Assembly (NCBI RefSeq): GCF_014207855.1
Contig: NZ_JACHKZ010000001.1
Coordinates: forward strand, 310,001-374,000
DNA length: 64,000 bases
Reading direction: 5' to 3'
Source of the DNA: Comamonas odontotermitis
Lineage (GTDB): Bacteria; Pseudomonadota; Gammaproteobacteria; Burkholderiales; Burkholderiaceae_C
Shown one piece after another: positions 54,506-63,536 of this stretch (its first letter is position 1; every line of letters begins with the position of its first letter). Below the pieces are notes generated by a model. It searched no databases. It had not been told where the DNA came from and saw only the letters and a list, made by a program, of their open reading frames with translations. Position numbers and translations under genes: made by a program.

Positions 54506-55279
54506 ATGAAGGTAATGATTCTGGCAGGCGGTCTTGGCACGCGCCTCGCAGAAGAAACGAGTGTGCGCCCAAAGCCCATGGTTGAAATTGGCGGCATGCC
54601 GATGTTATGGCATATCATGAAGATCTATGAATCGCACGGGTTCAATGATTTCATTATCTTGCTTGGCTATAAGGGATACGTCATTAAAGAGTATTTCTCG
54701 AATTACTATTTACACACGAGCGATGTCACCATTGATTTGGCAGAGAATCGAACTATCGTCCACAACAATCGCTCTGAGAAATGGCGAATCACATTGATCG
54801 ACACTGGCGAATTGGCCATGACTGGGGCTCGAGTCCGCAAAGCAAAAGCCTATACCGAGGGCAAGCCATTCATGCTCACCTATGGCGATGGCGTAGCGGA
54901 TGTCAACATTCGCGCATTGGCAGAAGCCCATCGCCAATCCGGTAAAGCCATTACGATGACCAGTGTTCAACCCGAAGGCCGTTTCGGAGCCCTCGACATC
55001 AATGAATCCAATGAAATTGTGCGGTTCGCAGAAAAACCCAAAGGCGATGGAAACTGGATCAACGGAGGCTTTTTTGTCTGCGAACAATCCGTTTTTGACT
55101 ACCTGCCTGAAGGCGACGATCTCGTGTTTGAGCAAGATCCCTTGCGACGGCTGGCAGAAGATGGCCAGATGAATGCGTTCCGGCATACAGGTTTCTGGAA
55201 ACCCATGGACGCTCTGCGCGACAAGCAGCAGCTCGAATCACTCTGGGCCAAAAACCAGGCGCCCTGGAAGGTGTGGTGA
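54506..55279 (+). CDS. rfbF: Glucose-1-phosphate cytidylyltransferase
   Basis: A 257-residue nucleotidyltransferase making CDP-glucose from CTP and glucose 1-phosphate. Signatures are MILAGGLGTRLAEET, RPKPMVEIGG, YGDGVADVN and the product-site FRHTGFWKPMDALRD. AAGGAG precedes the ATG. It starts the CDP-6-deoxyhexose pathway with RfbG directly downstream. Also called DdhA or AscA. Confidence 0.95.
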   Translation: MKVMILAGGLGTRLAEETSVRPKPMVEIGGMPMLWHIMKIYESHGFNDFIILLGYKGYVIKEYFSNYYLHTSDVTIDLAENRTIVHNNRSEKWRITLIDTGELAMTGARVRKAKAYTEGKPFMLTYGDGVADVNIRALAEAHRQSGKAITMTSVQPEGRFGALDINESNEIVRFAEKPKGDGNWINGGFFVCEQSVFDYLPEGDDLVFEQDPLRRLAEDGQMNAFRHTGFWKPMDALRDKQQLESLWAKNQAPWKVW

Positions 55280-56376
55280 TGTTCAATAACGTATACAAAG
55301 ACAAAAAAGTCATTGTCACTGGACACACTGGCTTCAAAGGGACTTGGTTAACTCGCTGGCTCACCATGCTTGGAGCCGAGGTCATGGGCATTTCGGATGG
55401 AATTCCGACAACCCCGTCGATGTTCGAAATCTTGGGCCTGGAACAAAAGATCCACCATCGGGTTATCGACATACGGGATGCCGCCGCCTTAGCCCAGGCG
55501 ATCCACGGATTTGAGCCCGATTTCGTGTTCCATCTGGCTGCGCAAGCCATTGTCTCAACATCCTATATGGATCCCTTGGGCACGATTTCGACAAATGTGC
55601 TTGGAACCGCCAACGTCCTCGATGCCATTCGACAGCTCTCCAAGCCTTGCGTTGCCGTGATCATCACGTCCGACAAGTGCTATGAGAATGTGGAGTGGGA
55701 ATGGGGGTACCGCGAAACTGATCATCTGGGAGGCAAAGACATTTATAGCGCGTCAAAGGGCGCAGCCGAAGTGATCTTCCATGCCTATTTCCACTCGTTC
55801 CTCAAGCACCGACCCGATATTCGCATCGCCAGCGCGCGAGCGGGTAATGTGATCGGCGGTGGCGACTGGGCCAAGGATCGGATCATTGTGGACTCGGTAC
55901 TCAGTTGGAATGATCACAAGCCTGTACAGATCCGCTCCCCCGAAGCAACTCGTCCGTGGCAGCATGTACTTGAGCCGCTATCTGGCTATCTATGGCTGGG
56001 AGCCAATCTTGCCACCAACGAAAAATTGAATGGTGAGTCCTTCAACTTCGGACCACGTGCGGAACAGAACCGGCGTGTGATCGAATTGATCGCAGATGTT
56101 TTCGAGTACTGGAACAAGGACTTCGACTGCTACCAGATTACAGGAAATGTCCCCTTCCACGAAGCAGGGCTGCTCAAGCTCAACTGCGACAAGGCGTTGT
56201 TTCATCTTCGCTGGGAACCTACTCTGTTTTATCAGGAGTGTGTGCGCATGGTCGGCGAATGGTATGCCGGCTTCTACATCCAGGATCGTGATGTGCAGAC
56301 GCTCACCGAGCAACAGATTGAGCAATACATGCAATTGGCAACGGAGCGAGGCAACCGATGGACCCACTCCTCCTAA
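55279..56376 (+). CDS. rfbG: CDP-glucose 4,6-dehydratase
   Basis: A 365-residue extended SDR converting CDP-glucose to CDP-6-deoxy-D-xylo-4-hexulose. The NAD-binding loop GHTGFKGTWL is at the start, the Tyr/Lys pair is in YSASKGAAE, and RAGNVIGGGDWAKDR is the family-specific stretch. The ATG at 55279 overlaps the rfbF stop (TGATG). The usual next enzymes DdhC/DdhD for 3,6-dideoxyhexoses are absent, so the intermediate must take another route. Confidence 0.95.
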   Translation: MFNNVYKDKKVIVTGHTGFKGTWLTRWLTMLGAEVMGISDGIPTTPSMFEILGLEQKIHHRVIDIRDAAALAQAIHGFEPDFVFHLAAQAIVSTSYMDPLGTISTNVLGTANVLDAIRQLSKPCVAVIITSDKCYENVEWEWGYRETDHLGGKDIYSASKGAAEVIFHAYFHSFLKHRPDIRIASARAGNVIGGGDWAKDRIIVDSVLSWNDHKPVQIRSPEATRPWQHVLEPLSGYLWLGANLATNEKLNGESFNFGPRAEQNRRVIELIADVFEYWNKDFDCYQITGNVPFHEAGLLKLNCDKALFHLRWEPTLFYQECVRMVGEWYAGFYIQDRDVQTLTEQQIEQYMQLATERGNRWTHSS

Positions 56377-56771
56377 GCTGCGGCGCAATCGTCTACCCAT
56401 CGAAGGTCATTCCCCACGCCAAGGGGAATATTCTTCATGGACTCAAACGGAGCTCTCCGGGCTATATTGACTTTGGGGAAGCCTATTTCTCGATGGTCTC
56501 TTGTGGCGAGGTCAAAGGCTGGAAAAAGCATCTGCGAATGTCGATGAACCTGCTCGTGCCTATCGGCTCCATTTGTTTTCACCTTGAAGCCGAAGACGGC
56601 TCATCGGCGGAGAAAGTGGTGCTAGGAGAAAACCATTACCAACGGCTATTTGTTCCTCCTGGAGTCTGGATGGCGTTTGAGGGAGTTGGCCAGTCAACCA
56701 ATCTATTGTTGAATATTGCAAGCATTGAACATGACCCCACAGAGTCAGTAACCAGGGAGTTCAGCCGATGA
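56358..56771 (+). CDS. RmlC-like cupin, possible CDP-sugar 3,5-epimerase
   Basis: A 137-residue single-cupin protein distantly like dTDP-4-dehydrorhamnose 3,5-epimerase. Recognisable pieces are GWKKHLRMSMNLLVPIGSI (the strand that carries the catalytic His in RmlC) and QRLFVPPGVWMAFEGVG (RmlC's WIPPGFAHGF position). It overlaps rfbG by 19 bp and the next gene by 4 bp. From context it should act on CDP-6-deoxy-4-hexulose. Being shorter than RmlC (about 180) and divergent, it might instead be a non-catalytic or 3-only epimerase. Confidence 0.7.
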   Translation: MDPLLLSCGAIVYPSKVIPHAKGNILHGLKRSSPGYIDFGEAYFSMVSCGEVKGWKKHLRMSMNLLVPIGSICFHLEAEDGSSAEKVVLGENHYQRLFVPPGVWMAFEGVGQSTNLLLNIASIEHDPTESVTREFSR

Positions 56772-57634
56772 AAGTGCTAGTGACTGGCGGAACTGGCATG
56801 CTCGGCTCAGAGCTTTTGCGCGGGCTTGCAGAAATGGGGCACGAGGGAACTGCGCTCGATCGCACGGCCTTCCTGGCCGCAGGGAGAAAGGAGCAATCCT
56901 CAATGCTCAACGGCCATGAAATTATTATTCATGCAGCCGCCAATACCAATGTCGAGCAATGCGAAGTTGATCCGGAAATCTGTTATTTCGACAATACGTT
57001 CCTCACAGAACAACTGTTCTGGCATGCCCATCGTCGACAAAAAAAGTTCGTTTTCATATCAAGCACAGGCATATATGGGCGTGGAAAGTCAGAACCGTAC
57101 CATGAATATGATTCTGTACAACCAACGACCGTTCATCATCGTTCAAAACTGTTGTCAGAAGAAGCAGTGCTTAGTTGCCCCAATACACTCGTCATTCGAA
57201 CAGGCTGGCTATTCGGTGGACAGTTGAGCAACAAAAAGAATTTCATTGCAAATAGAATAAATGAAATTCGTGCTTCTACCGGGTTTATATCTGCCAACTT
57301 TGTACAAATCGGCTCCCCCACCTATGTGGTAGATTGTGCACGCCGCATTCTAGAGCTGACTCTCGACGATTGTGAGGGTATCTACAATGTCGTCAATGAA
57401 GGTGTTGCCAGCCGGTTCGATTATGTAAAGAAGATTGCTGAGTTGTCAGGCTCACCCATTGAGGTTCGCCCCATTGATTCAAGTGCTTTCAACCGTCGTG
57501 CCGATGTTTCAGGAAATGAAGCAGCCTTGTCCTATCGAATGCGATATGAAGGGCGTCTACCACTTCGCCCATGGCAAGATGCTCTCTCTGAATACATGCG
57601 TTATGCAGGATTGCTTGGATGCCTCAGCGCGTAA
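56768..57634 (+). CDS. RmlD-like SDR reductase with altered catalytic site
   Basis: A 288-residue extended SDR related to dTDP-4-dehydrorhamnose reductase. The cofactor loop is VTGGTGMLGSEL, followed by IIHAAANTNVEQCE and FISSTGIYG. At the place of the catalytic YxxxK the protein reads His123-HRS-Lys127 (codon CAT at 57134-57136), so the Tyr is missing. The following RTGWLFGG block is normal. It would reduce the epimerised CDP-4-keto sugar if active. The ATGA overlap with the cupin gene indicates coupled translation. Confidence 0.78.
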   Translation: MKVLVTGGTGMLGSELLRGLAEMGHEGTALDRTAFLAAGRKEQSSMLNGHEIIIHAAANTNVEQCEVDPEICYFDNTFLTEQLFWHAHRRQKKFVFISSTGIYGRGKSEPYHEYDSVQPTTVHHRSKLLSEEAVLSCPNTLVIRTGWLFGGQLSNKKNFIANRINEIRASTGFISANFVQIGSPTYVVDCARRILELTLDDCEGIYNVVNEGVASRFDYVKKIAELSGSPIEVRPIDSSAFNRRADVSGNEAALSYRMRYEGRLPLRPWQDALSEYMRYAGLLGCLSA

Positions 57635-57666
57635 GCCTGAAGAATCCGGAACAATGAAAGCCGTTG

Positions 57667-57703
57667 ATGGAGCGCTTCACAAAACTGAAACGCTCCATGA
57701 TTT
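57667..57703 (+). terminator. Terminator of the polysaccharide operon
   Basis: ATGGAGCG (57667-57674) pairs with CGCTCCAT (57691-57698), followed by GATTTT. It lies 33 bp after the reductase gene, just before a convergent gene. Confidence 0.65.
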
Positions 57704-57716
57704 TAGCGATTTATTT

Positions 57717-58787
57717 TTAATTTAATTGCCCGGTTTCGGATTTCTTGAATAATTTTTCCGACAAGAGCCGTCTTGCCATAGGCTCATAGTATTTAACACA
57801 AAGCCAGCACACGAAAAATAAAACACCTCCCGCAATCAGAAAAGATGTCTTCGGCGAAAACCCATAGGCCACCAAAGCGCCAATAGCGGGCATCCCCAAA
57901 GGCTCGTGCAATAGGTAGATGGGATATGACATCAAGGCCGAGGGATTCACGATATTCCGAAATCTGCCAAAAAAATCAGCCTTGGCACATAGATATACAA
58001 TATATAGCACTCCCAGCAGCATGAAAATGGCAAACAATTCATGCTGAGGAACAGAACTGGCCTCCGAGAGCCTGGCTACGATTCTTACACACGAGAGTGC
58101 CAATAAAACAAGAATTGCTGGCAGATCGGAGCGCAGTTCTTCCTTTGAATTACACAGCCCCAGTAGCATACCGAGTGCAAAGTAAGGGCCAAATTCAGAA
58201 ATCGCAAGAAAATTCAACCAAGGCAGTTGCAAGCTGGGAGCCAGAAGAAGCACCAAGCACCATACCTTCGCTGCATTACGTAACTGCTGGCTTGTCAATT
58301 TCCCAAAAACCAATAAGAGTATAGTAATCAGCAGATAAAACTGTACTTCAAGAAAAAGCGTCCATGCAGGGCCTACTATGGTCGGTGCTCCAACAAACCA
58401 CTGCAGCCCAGTGATGCCTAATATGGATTGGGATAATGGAGGGTAGTTGATCAGCGTGATTGGCGCAAACAGAATCGCAAGCGCAATAGCAACTGCGTAA
58501 GCAGGATACAGGCGACAAAATCGGGCTACCGCGAACTCCGACCAGGACCGCCCGATGGCTGATCGGCTGATAACGATACCGCTGAGAATAAAAAAGAGAT
58601 CCACTCCCAGAAACCCGGGCGCGGCAGCAGCAACGATCCAGCCGGGAACCCAAGACACATCGTAAGGCTGCTGCAAGTTACGGGCCAAGCCATCCCGGCT
58701 GATCCAGTGATGCACAAGTACCCATAACGCCGCGAACACACGCAGAATATCTAATGGTATTGCTCTTGCACTCGATTTAACAACCAT
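57717..58787 (-). CDS. Acyltransferase 3 family membrane protein (O-antigen acetylase-like)
   Basis: A 356-residue integral membrane acyltransferase. The start IPLDILRVFAALWVLVHHW carries the family His pair. FLGVDLFFILSGIVISRS and VARFCRLYPAYAVAI follow, and SYPIYLLHEPLG is near the C-terminus. About ten membrane helices. It is convergent with the sugar operon and embedded in the polysaccharide locus, so O-acetylation of the polysaccharide is likely. GC is low, like the sugar genes. Confidence 0.9.
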   Translation of the reverse strand: MVVKSSARAIPLDILRVFAALWVLVHHWISRDGLARNLQQPYDVSWVPGWIVAAAAPGFLGVDLFFILSGIVISRSAIGRSWSEFAVARFCRLYPAYAVAIALAILFAPITLINYPPLSQSILGITGLQWFVGAPTIVGPAWTLFLEVQFYLLITILLLVFGKLTSQQLRNAAKVWCLVLLLAPSLQLPWLNFLAISEFGPYFALGMLLGLCNSKEELRSDLPAILVLLALSCVRIVARLSEASSVPQHELFAIFMLLGVLYIVYLCAKADFFGRFRNIVNPSALMSYPIYLLHEPLGMPAIGALVAYGFSPKTSFLIAGGVLFFVCWLCVKYYEPMARRLLSEKLFKKSETGQLN

Positions 58788-59281
58788 TTTTGCTTTTATA
58801 AAATATTAAATTTTACCTGCACGCTAACTGGTGCAAGCAGGAAAAGGGGCCCAAAAATGTCAGAAAGCTTTACCAGAACGGAGGGCTACAAGGGCCAAAC
58901 CACCAGATTGAGCCTGAGCCGTCATAACGCGGGGCACAGCCAAGCCGTTTGCATACCCAAGACCAGGGTGAGAATGGCAACTGCATCTTTGGCCTTGACA
59001 AAAACCCATTCAATCAAAAAATTGCGCATAGGGGGCTGTGCACCATCCACAATATCTGCAGCTGGTTGCCTGCATCATGGAGAACAAGTCCGATATGATG
59101 AAACAGGTTCATTCGCACACGGGTCGTGTCCGAGACTCTTTCAAAGAGCAGATGAAAGGCATGCAGGCGACGCGCAAGCCTGTATGCATGGCTGCCCTGA
59201 CTTCCAAAGCGCTGCCAAAGGCAAAACGATAGTGGACGTCACCCAAAAACAGTTAATTTCTTGTATCCACAAACCCATACG
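58788..59281. other. Gene-poor stretch in the polysaccharide locus
   Basis: 494 bp with no gene I can support. Short open readings exist (for example 59038-59232) but none has homology or a ribosome-binding site. It may be a remnant of past gene exchange. Confidence 0.5.
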
Positions 59282-60466
59282 ATGAAGCTGGACATCATAC
59301 TTGCGGCTGATGCCTTGCGCCCACCGCTCACCGGCATTGGCCGCTATACCTTCGAGGTGGCCAGGCGACTTACCCGGCATGAGGAGGTGGCGCGACTGCG
59401 CTATTTCTCGATGGGGCAATGGCTGGACGACCCGCTGGCGGCACTGGAAAAGCCGCCATCTGAAAATGGTAGCCCCGCCGCCCCTGGTCCCTCGCCCCGA
59501 GAGCGGGCGACCCTGCGTACCCGCTTGGCAACGAGCCGCATGGCAGTGCGCGTGTACTGCGCCTTGACACCCATGTATTTTGGCTGGCGCCTGCGCGGCA
59601 ATCGGCAGTCGATTTACCATGCCCCCAATTACATCGTCCCACCGTTCGAGGGGCGAGCGGTCAGCACCGTGCATGACCTCTCGCACATCCTGTACCCCCA
59701 GTTCCACCCACGCGCACGGGTGGATTACCTGAACCTGACCCTCGGCCCCAGCCTGGCACGCACCAGCCATGTGATCACCGTGTCCGAGGCAGTTCGCCAG
59801 GAGATGATCGAGCGGCGGCTGATGCCGCCAGATCGCATTACCGCCATTTTGGAAGCGGCAGATGCAGCGTTCCGTCCCCATACCCCCCAAATGCTGGACC
59901 CCGCCATGCAGGCCTTGGGCTTGCGCGCGGGGAAATACTGCCTGTTTGTGGGTACCGTGGAGCCTCGCAAGAATGTGGAGCGGCTGATCCAGGCCTATGA
60001 ACTGCTGCCGCAAGACATGCGCCGCGAGTGCCCTCTGGTCATCGCCGGTGGCAAGGGCTGGAACTCGGAAGCCGTCCACGCCCGCATGGCAAAGGCACAA
60101 GCCGAAGGCTGGCTGCGCTATGTATCGTTCGTGGACCAGCGCTGGCTTCCTGCGCTGTATGCCGGTGCACGGCTCATGGCCTACCCGTCGCTCTACGAAG
60201 GCTTTGGCCTGCCGATCGTCGAAGCCATGGCCAGTGGCACGCCAGTGCTGACTTCCAACACCTCGTGCATGCCCGAGGTTGCAGGCGGTGCTGCCAAGCT
60301 GGTGAACCCGCTGGATGTGGAGGACATGGCCCAGGCGCTGCAAGAGTGTCTGGGCAACGAGGCATGGCAGGCAGACGCCAGAGCCAAAGGGTTGGCCCGA
60401 GCGGCCAGCCTGTCGTGGGATCGCTGTGTGGAAGAAACCGTGGCCGTCTACAGGCAGCTGGCATGA
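59282..60466 (+). CDS. Glycosyltransferase family 4 (GT-B)
   Basis: A 394-residue cytoplasmic transferase. The GT4 hallmarks are GIGRYTFEVARRL near the start, a donor-site YCLFVGTVEPRKNVERLI, and the EX7E motif in YEGFGLPIVEAMASG. Similar in layout to mannosyl- and rhamnosyltransferases of O-antigen loci. The ATG at 59282 begins the family core. Its stop overlaps the next gene (ATGA). GC returns to the genomic level here. Confidence 0.92.
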   Translation: MKLDIILAADALRPPLTGIGRYTFEVARRLTRHEEVARLRYFSMGQWLDDPLAALEKPPSENGSPAAPGPSPRERATLRTRLATSRMAVRVYCALTPMYFGWRLRGNRQSIYHAPNYIVPPFEGRAVSTVHDLSHILYPQFHPRARVDYLNLTLGPSLARTSHVITVSEAVRQEMIERRLMPPDRITAILEAADAAFRPHTPQMLDPAMQALGLRAGKYCLFVGTVEPRKNVERLIQAYELLPQDMRRECPLVIAGGKGWNSEAVHARMAKAQAEGWLRYVSFVDQRWLPALYAGARLMAYPSLYEGFGLPIVEAMASGTPVLTSNTSCMPEVAGGAAKLVNPLDVEDMAQALQECLGNEAWQADARAKGLARAASLSWDRCVEETVAVYRQLA

Positions 60467-61770
60467 GCCCGGGCTCCCGCAGCTGGCGAAGCTGGTATGG
60501 CAGCGCTGCCGCTGCCCTGGCATTTGCGCTGCTGGCCTGGGCACTGCGGAGCTCGGGCAGCTACCCCATCTGCCACAACGACGAAGTCAACTGGGTCTCC
60601 ATTGCCCATCAACTCGACGCAGGCGTGCACTGGCCCGTCTCCGGCCCCGCATTCATCCACACGGTTCGCGCGCTCTCCGAGCAGTTGCAATTCAGCCATA
60701 CCCAGTCCATATCCATGGTGGGCATTGGCGGTGTCTTCGTCTCCATGCTCTTGTTGCTATGGGGCTATCGCAAGCTGGCGCTGGCGGGCTCTGCCGCCAT
60801 TCTGGCCGGGCTGGCGTTGTCCAGCTATTTCTGGGCACCGCTGATGGAGTCCCGCCCCCAGCAATGGGGGCAGATGCTGGTGTTTCTGGGCGTGATCTGC
60901 GCCTGGCTGTGGCTGCACCGCCAAGGCGGCTGGGCATTTTTTCTGATCGTTCCCTGCATCGCGGTAACGCACATACTGAGCCACGCCATCCTGGTCTTTT
61001 TATGCGGCATGCTGGTGATTGCCGATTTTCTGGAAAAACGGCCCTTGACGTGGCGGCACTTCAGCCTGTTGCTGGTAGTGGTTGCCAGCATGGGCGTCTA
61101 TGCCTGGCCTCACGGCCCCTACGCGGCCATGCTGGCTGATCTGGAGCAGGTCCAGATGCAGCGCCTGCTCCAGGCGGGCCCTTATCTCGCGGCGCTGCCC
61201 TTGGTTGCCGGCATGGCGCTCATGGGGGTACAGCGCAAGTGGCATTGGCGGCCCAGCTGGACCGAAGCCGTGGCTACCGGCCTGGAGCGCAGGCGCACTG
61301 CAACAGGTTTGGGGTTGCTGTGCATCGTATTTACTGCCCTGGCGATACAAGCCTATTTGCTACCCGCCCAGGCATGGTTGCCCTATGGGGGATCGATGTT
61401 GCGTTTTCTGGCTTTTCAGCTGGGCAACGTGATGTTCGCCGTTTTCTTTGTGGTCGGAATCTATGGCCTGATCGACGGGCTGCACGCCAAACGCTACAAC
61501 CCCCTCATGGGACGGTTGCTGATCTGGGTATTGATTGCCTTCGCCACGCTTGCATTGCTGAGCATTGCCGCATCTTGGTGGCTGTTGGACACCAATTGGT
61601 TTTTGCGCGTACTGAACTACGGCATTTTCTTTGCAGCCATCGTGACCGCCATTGGCATTGCCAACGCCACCAAAACCTGGCCACGCGTAGCCATGTATAC
61701 ACTGCTGGGCGTGGGCATGGTGGCCAGTATTCTGGCAGTCGTCCGCCCACCGCAATTGCTGGGCTGCTGA
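60463..61770 (+). CDS. Polytopic membrane protein, possible GT-C-type transferase
   Basis: A 435-residue protein with about ten to twelve membrane helices. After the first helix comes a periplasmic stretch with acidic residues, CHNDEVNW, the place where GT-C enzymes carry their catalytic Asp/Glu. I do not recognise a named family. Translational coupling with the GT4 gene suggests they work on the same glycan. A polymerase, ligase or flippase is also possible. Confidence 0.72.
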   Translation: MSPGSRSWRSWYGSAAAALAFALLAWALRSSGSYPICHNDEVNWVSIAHQLDAGVHWPVSGPAFIHTVRALSEQLQFSHTQSISMVGIGGVFVSMLLLLWGYRKLALAGSAAILAGLALSSYFWAPLMESRPQQWGQMLVFLGVICAWLWLHRQGGWAFFLIVPCIAVTHILSHAILVFLCGMLVIADFLEKRPLTWRHFSLLLVVVASMGVYAWPHGPYAAMLADLEQVQMQRLLQAGPYLAALPLVAGMALMGVQRKWHWRPSWTEAVATGLERRRTATGLGLLCIVFTALAIQAYLLPAQAWLPYGGSMLRFLAFQLGNVMFAVFFVVGIYGLIDGLHAKRYNPLMGRLLIWVLIAFATLALLSIAASWWLLDTNWFLRVLNYGIFFAAIVTAIGIANATKTWPRVAMYTLLGVGMVASILAVVRPPQLLGC

Positions 61771-61855
61771 CCGGGCCACAAGGTATGCGGCATATGGCCT
61801 GATGCGGCCTTCAGCATAAAACTAGAAGCACCAACACCCGCCCACGCCAGCTGCT

Positions 61856-63535
61856 CTATTTTTTGATGCTCCACACCCGCGCGCCGAAGGCCCCATGCGC
61901 CGCAAGTGTCCAGTCTGTGAGAGCGGCGCCTCGCAATACCCACGTGTCCCTGCCCAGGTGGTGGTACTGAACCCCCAAGCCCGCCAGCATGCGCTGCCAC
62001 CAGCCTGGCCTGCGGTCCTCTTCTGCCCCTGCCTGCTCCAGAATCCGGTGGGCGGGCATGAGAGCCAAACCCGTATAAGCCTGCTCGCTGACAAGGCGCT
62101 GCAGCACCGCCAGCGTATCTTCCCAACCCAGATGATGCAGTGCCAGGGAGGCAATGGAGGCTTGTTGGAGCATGGAAGCAGCATCTGGATCGCCCGTGGC
62201 GTCCACGCATACCAGTTGCTGGCCCGGTAATGCAGGCCGCCACTGCGCCAGCCGGTCTACATCTCGAATGTCGTACAGCACCGCAACCAGCAGTTGCTGA
62301 GTGCTCAACTGTTCCGTGCCAGGCATCGCGGCACGCGACGAGCAGCTTTGGTAGATTTCACGAATACGCGCCTCGCACTGAGCGATGGTGAATTGCGCAT
62401 CTGCTGCGCGCAGCGCTACCTGTCCGCGCAAGGCCAGTTGCGCCTTGGTATTCAAGGCCTGGCGGATGGCCTCTTTCCAAGCCTGTACCTGGTCAGGCGC
62501 GTAGCACTGCCCGGCTCCAGATTGCCCCACCACCCAGGACATGCCCGAGCCATCCAGGTCTGAAGCAATGCAGGGCTTGCCATGCTGCATGGCTTCGATC
62601 AGCACCAGCCCGAAAGCTTCGGTACGCTCGCGCGATGCCAGCGCAAAAATATCGCAGGAGTTGAACAACGCATACTTTCTCGCTTCACTCACCTGACCAA
62701 GCAACTTCACCCTGGCGCAGCCGTGGTGAGAACGCTCGCGCTCGATCAGGGCCTCCAGCTCCTTGCGTTGCTCTCCTTCGCCGGCGATCAGAAGCTGTAC
62801 CTCTGCAAACCCCGCGACTGCGGATATCAGTGTATCGAAGCCTTTGTAATAGGTCAGGCGCCCTACCGAGAGAATGCGCAACTGCGCATCGCCCCATTCC
62901 GAGACATCTTCCTCCTCTGCCTGTTGGAGTGTTTCGGTATCGAGGGGCTTGAGTCCCAGCGGGATCGCCACGGTCTTGTACAGCCAGCGCTGGAGCGGCG
63001 CACTTGCAGCCATGTAGGGCGGCGATGTGGCCAGAATCGCTTCGCTGTGCTGCAGCAGCTTGGTCTCAAACGGTTTGTAGAGCTGGTAGCAGGCCTTCAG
63101 CACCGTATCCCACTCCGAAACCAGGACATCCGAGTGCCAATGCACCACCCAGGGAATGCGGCGTGCGCTTGGAATGATCAGCGGCCAGAACGCTGCATTG
63201 TTGGGCATGTGCAAATGCAGAACATCGGGCTTGAAGCGCTGAATGGCCTTCCACAACGCAAACGGAAAGCCCAGTGCGATGGGCGCGAAAACAAGCGTCA
63301 CCTGTACCGGCACACGGATCAGCCACTCGGGATCATCAGGCAGCGGATCACCGTGCACCACCGTGCGCGCGTCGATACCACCGGCGCGCTGCTGCTCGAT
63401 CAGGTCTGCCAGGAAGGACTCCATTCCTCCGCGATAGGGTGGGTAGTACTTGCCTACATGCAGAACGCGCAGGGGCGTCTGTTCACTCTTGTCAGGAGTG
63501 TTGCGGTTTTTCCCTCGCAGCCATCGGTGCAGCAT
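61856..63535 (-). CDS. GT4 glycosyltransferase with extra C-terminal domain
   Basis: A 559-residue protein. Residues 1 to about 375 are a normal GT4 enzyme (KYYPPYRGGMESFLADLI; DVLHLHMPNNAAFWPL; LSVGRLTYYKGFDTLI; ALASRERTEAFGLVLIEAMQ). About 395-559 form an added alpha/beta region (LLVAVLYDIRDVDRLAQW onward) that most GT4 enzymes lack and that I do not recognise. It reads leftward, opposite to the other locus genes, and follows the TPR gene by 1 bp, so the two are co-transcribed. Confidence 0.85.
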   Translation of the reverse strand: MLHRWLRGKNRNTPDKSEQTPLRVLHVGKYYPPYRGGMESFLADLIEQQRAGGIDARTVVHGDPLPDDPEWLIRVPVQVTLVFAPIALGFPFALWKAIQRFKPDVLHLHMPNNAAFWPLIIPSARRIPWVVHWHSDVLVSEWDTVLKACYQLYKPFETKLLQHSEAILATSPPYMAASAPLQRWLYKTVAIPLGLKPLDTETLQQAEEEDVSEWGDAQLRILSVGRLTYYKGFDTLISAVAGFAEVQLLIAGEGEQRKELEALIERERSHHGCARVKLLGQVSEARKYALFNSCDIFALASRERTEAFGLVLIEAMQHGKPCIASDLDGSGMSWVVGQSGAGQCYAPDQVQAWKEAIRQALNTKAQLALRGQVALRAADAQFTIAQCEARIREIYQSCSSRAAMPGTEQLSTQQLLVAVLYDIRDVDRLAQWRPALPGQQLVCVDATGDPDAASMLQQASIASLALHHLGWEDTLAVLQRLVSEQAYTGLALMPAHRILEQAGAEEDRRPGWWQRMLAGLGVQYHHLGRDTWVLRGAALTDWTLAAHGAFGARVWSIKK

Positions 63536-63536
63536 G

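Noticed and set aside
59038-59232. Short open reading of 64 residues in the polysaccharide locus
   Set aside because: No homology recognised, no ribosome-binding site, and another frame is also open; kept only as part of the gene-poor stretch.
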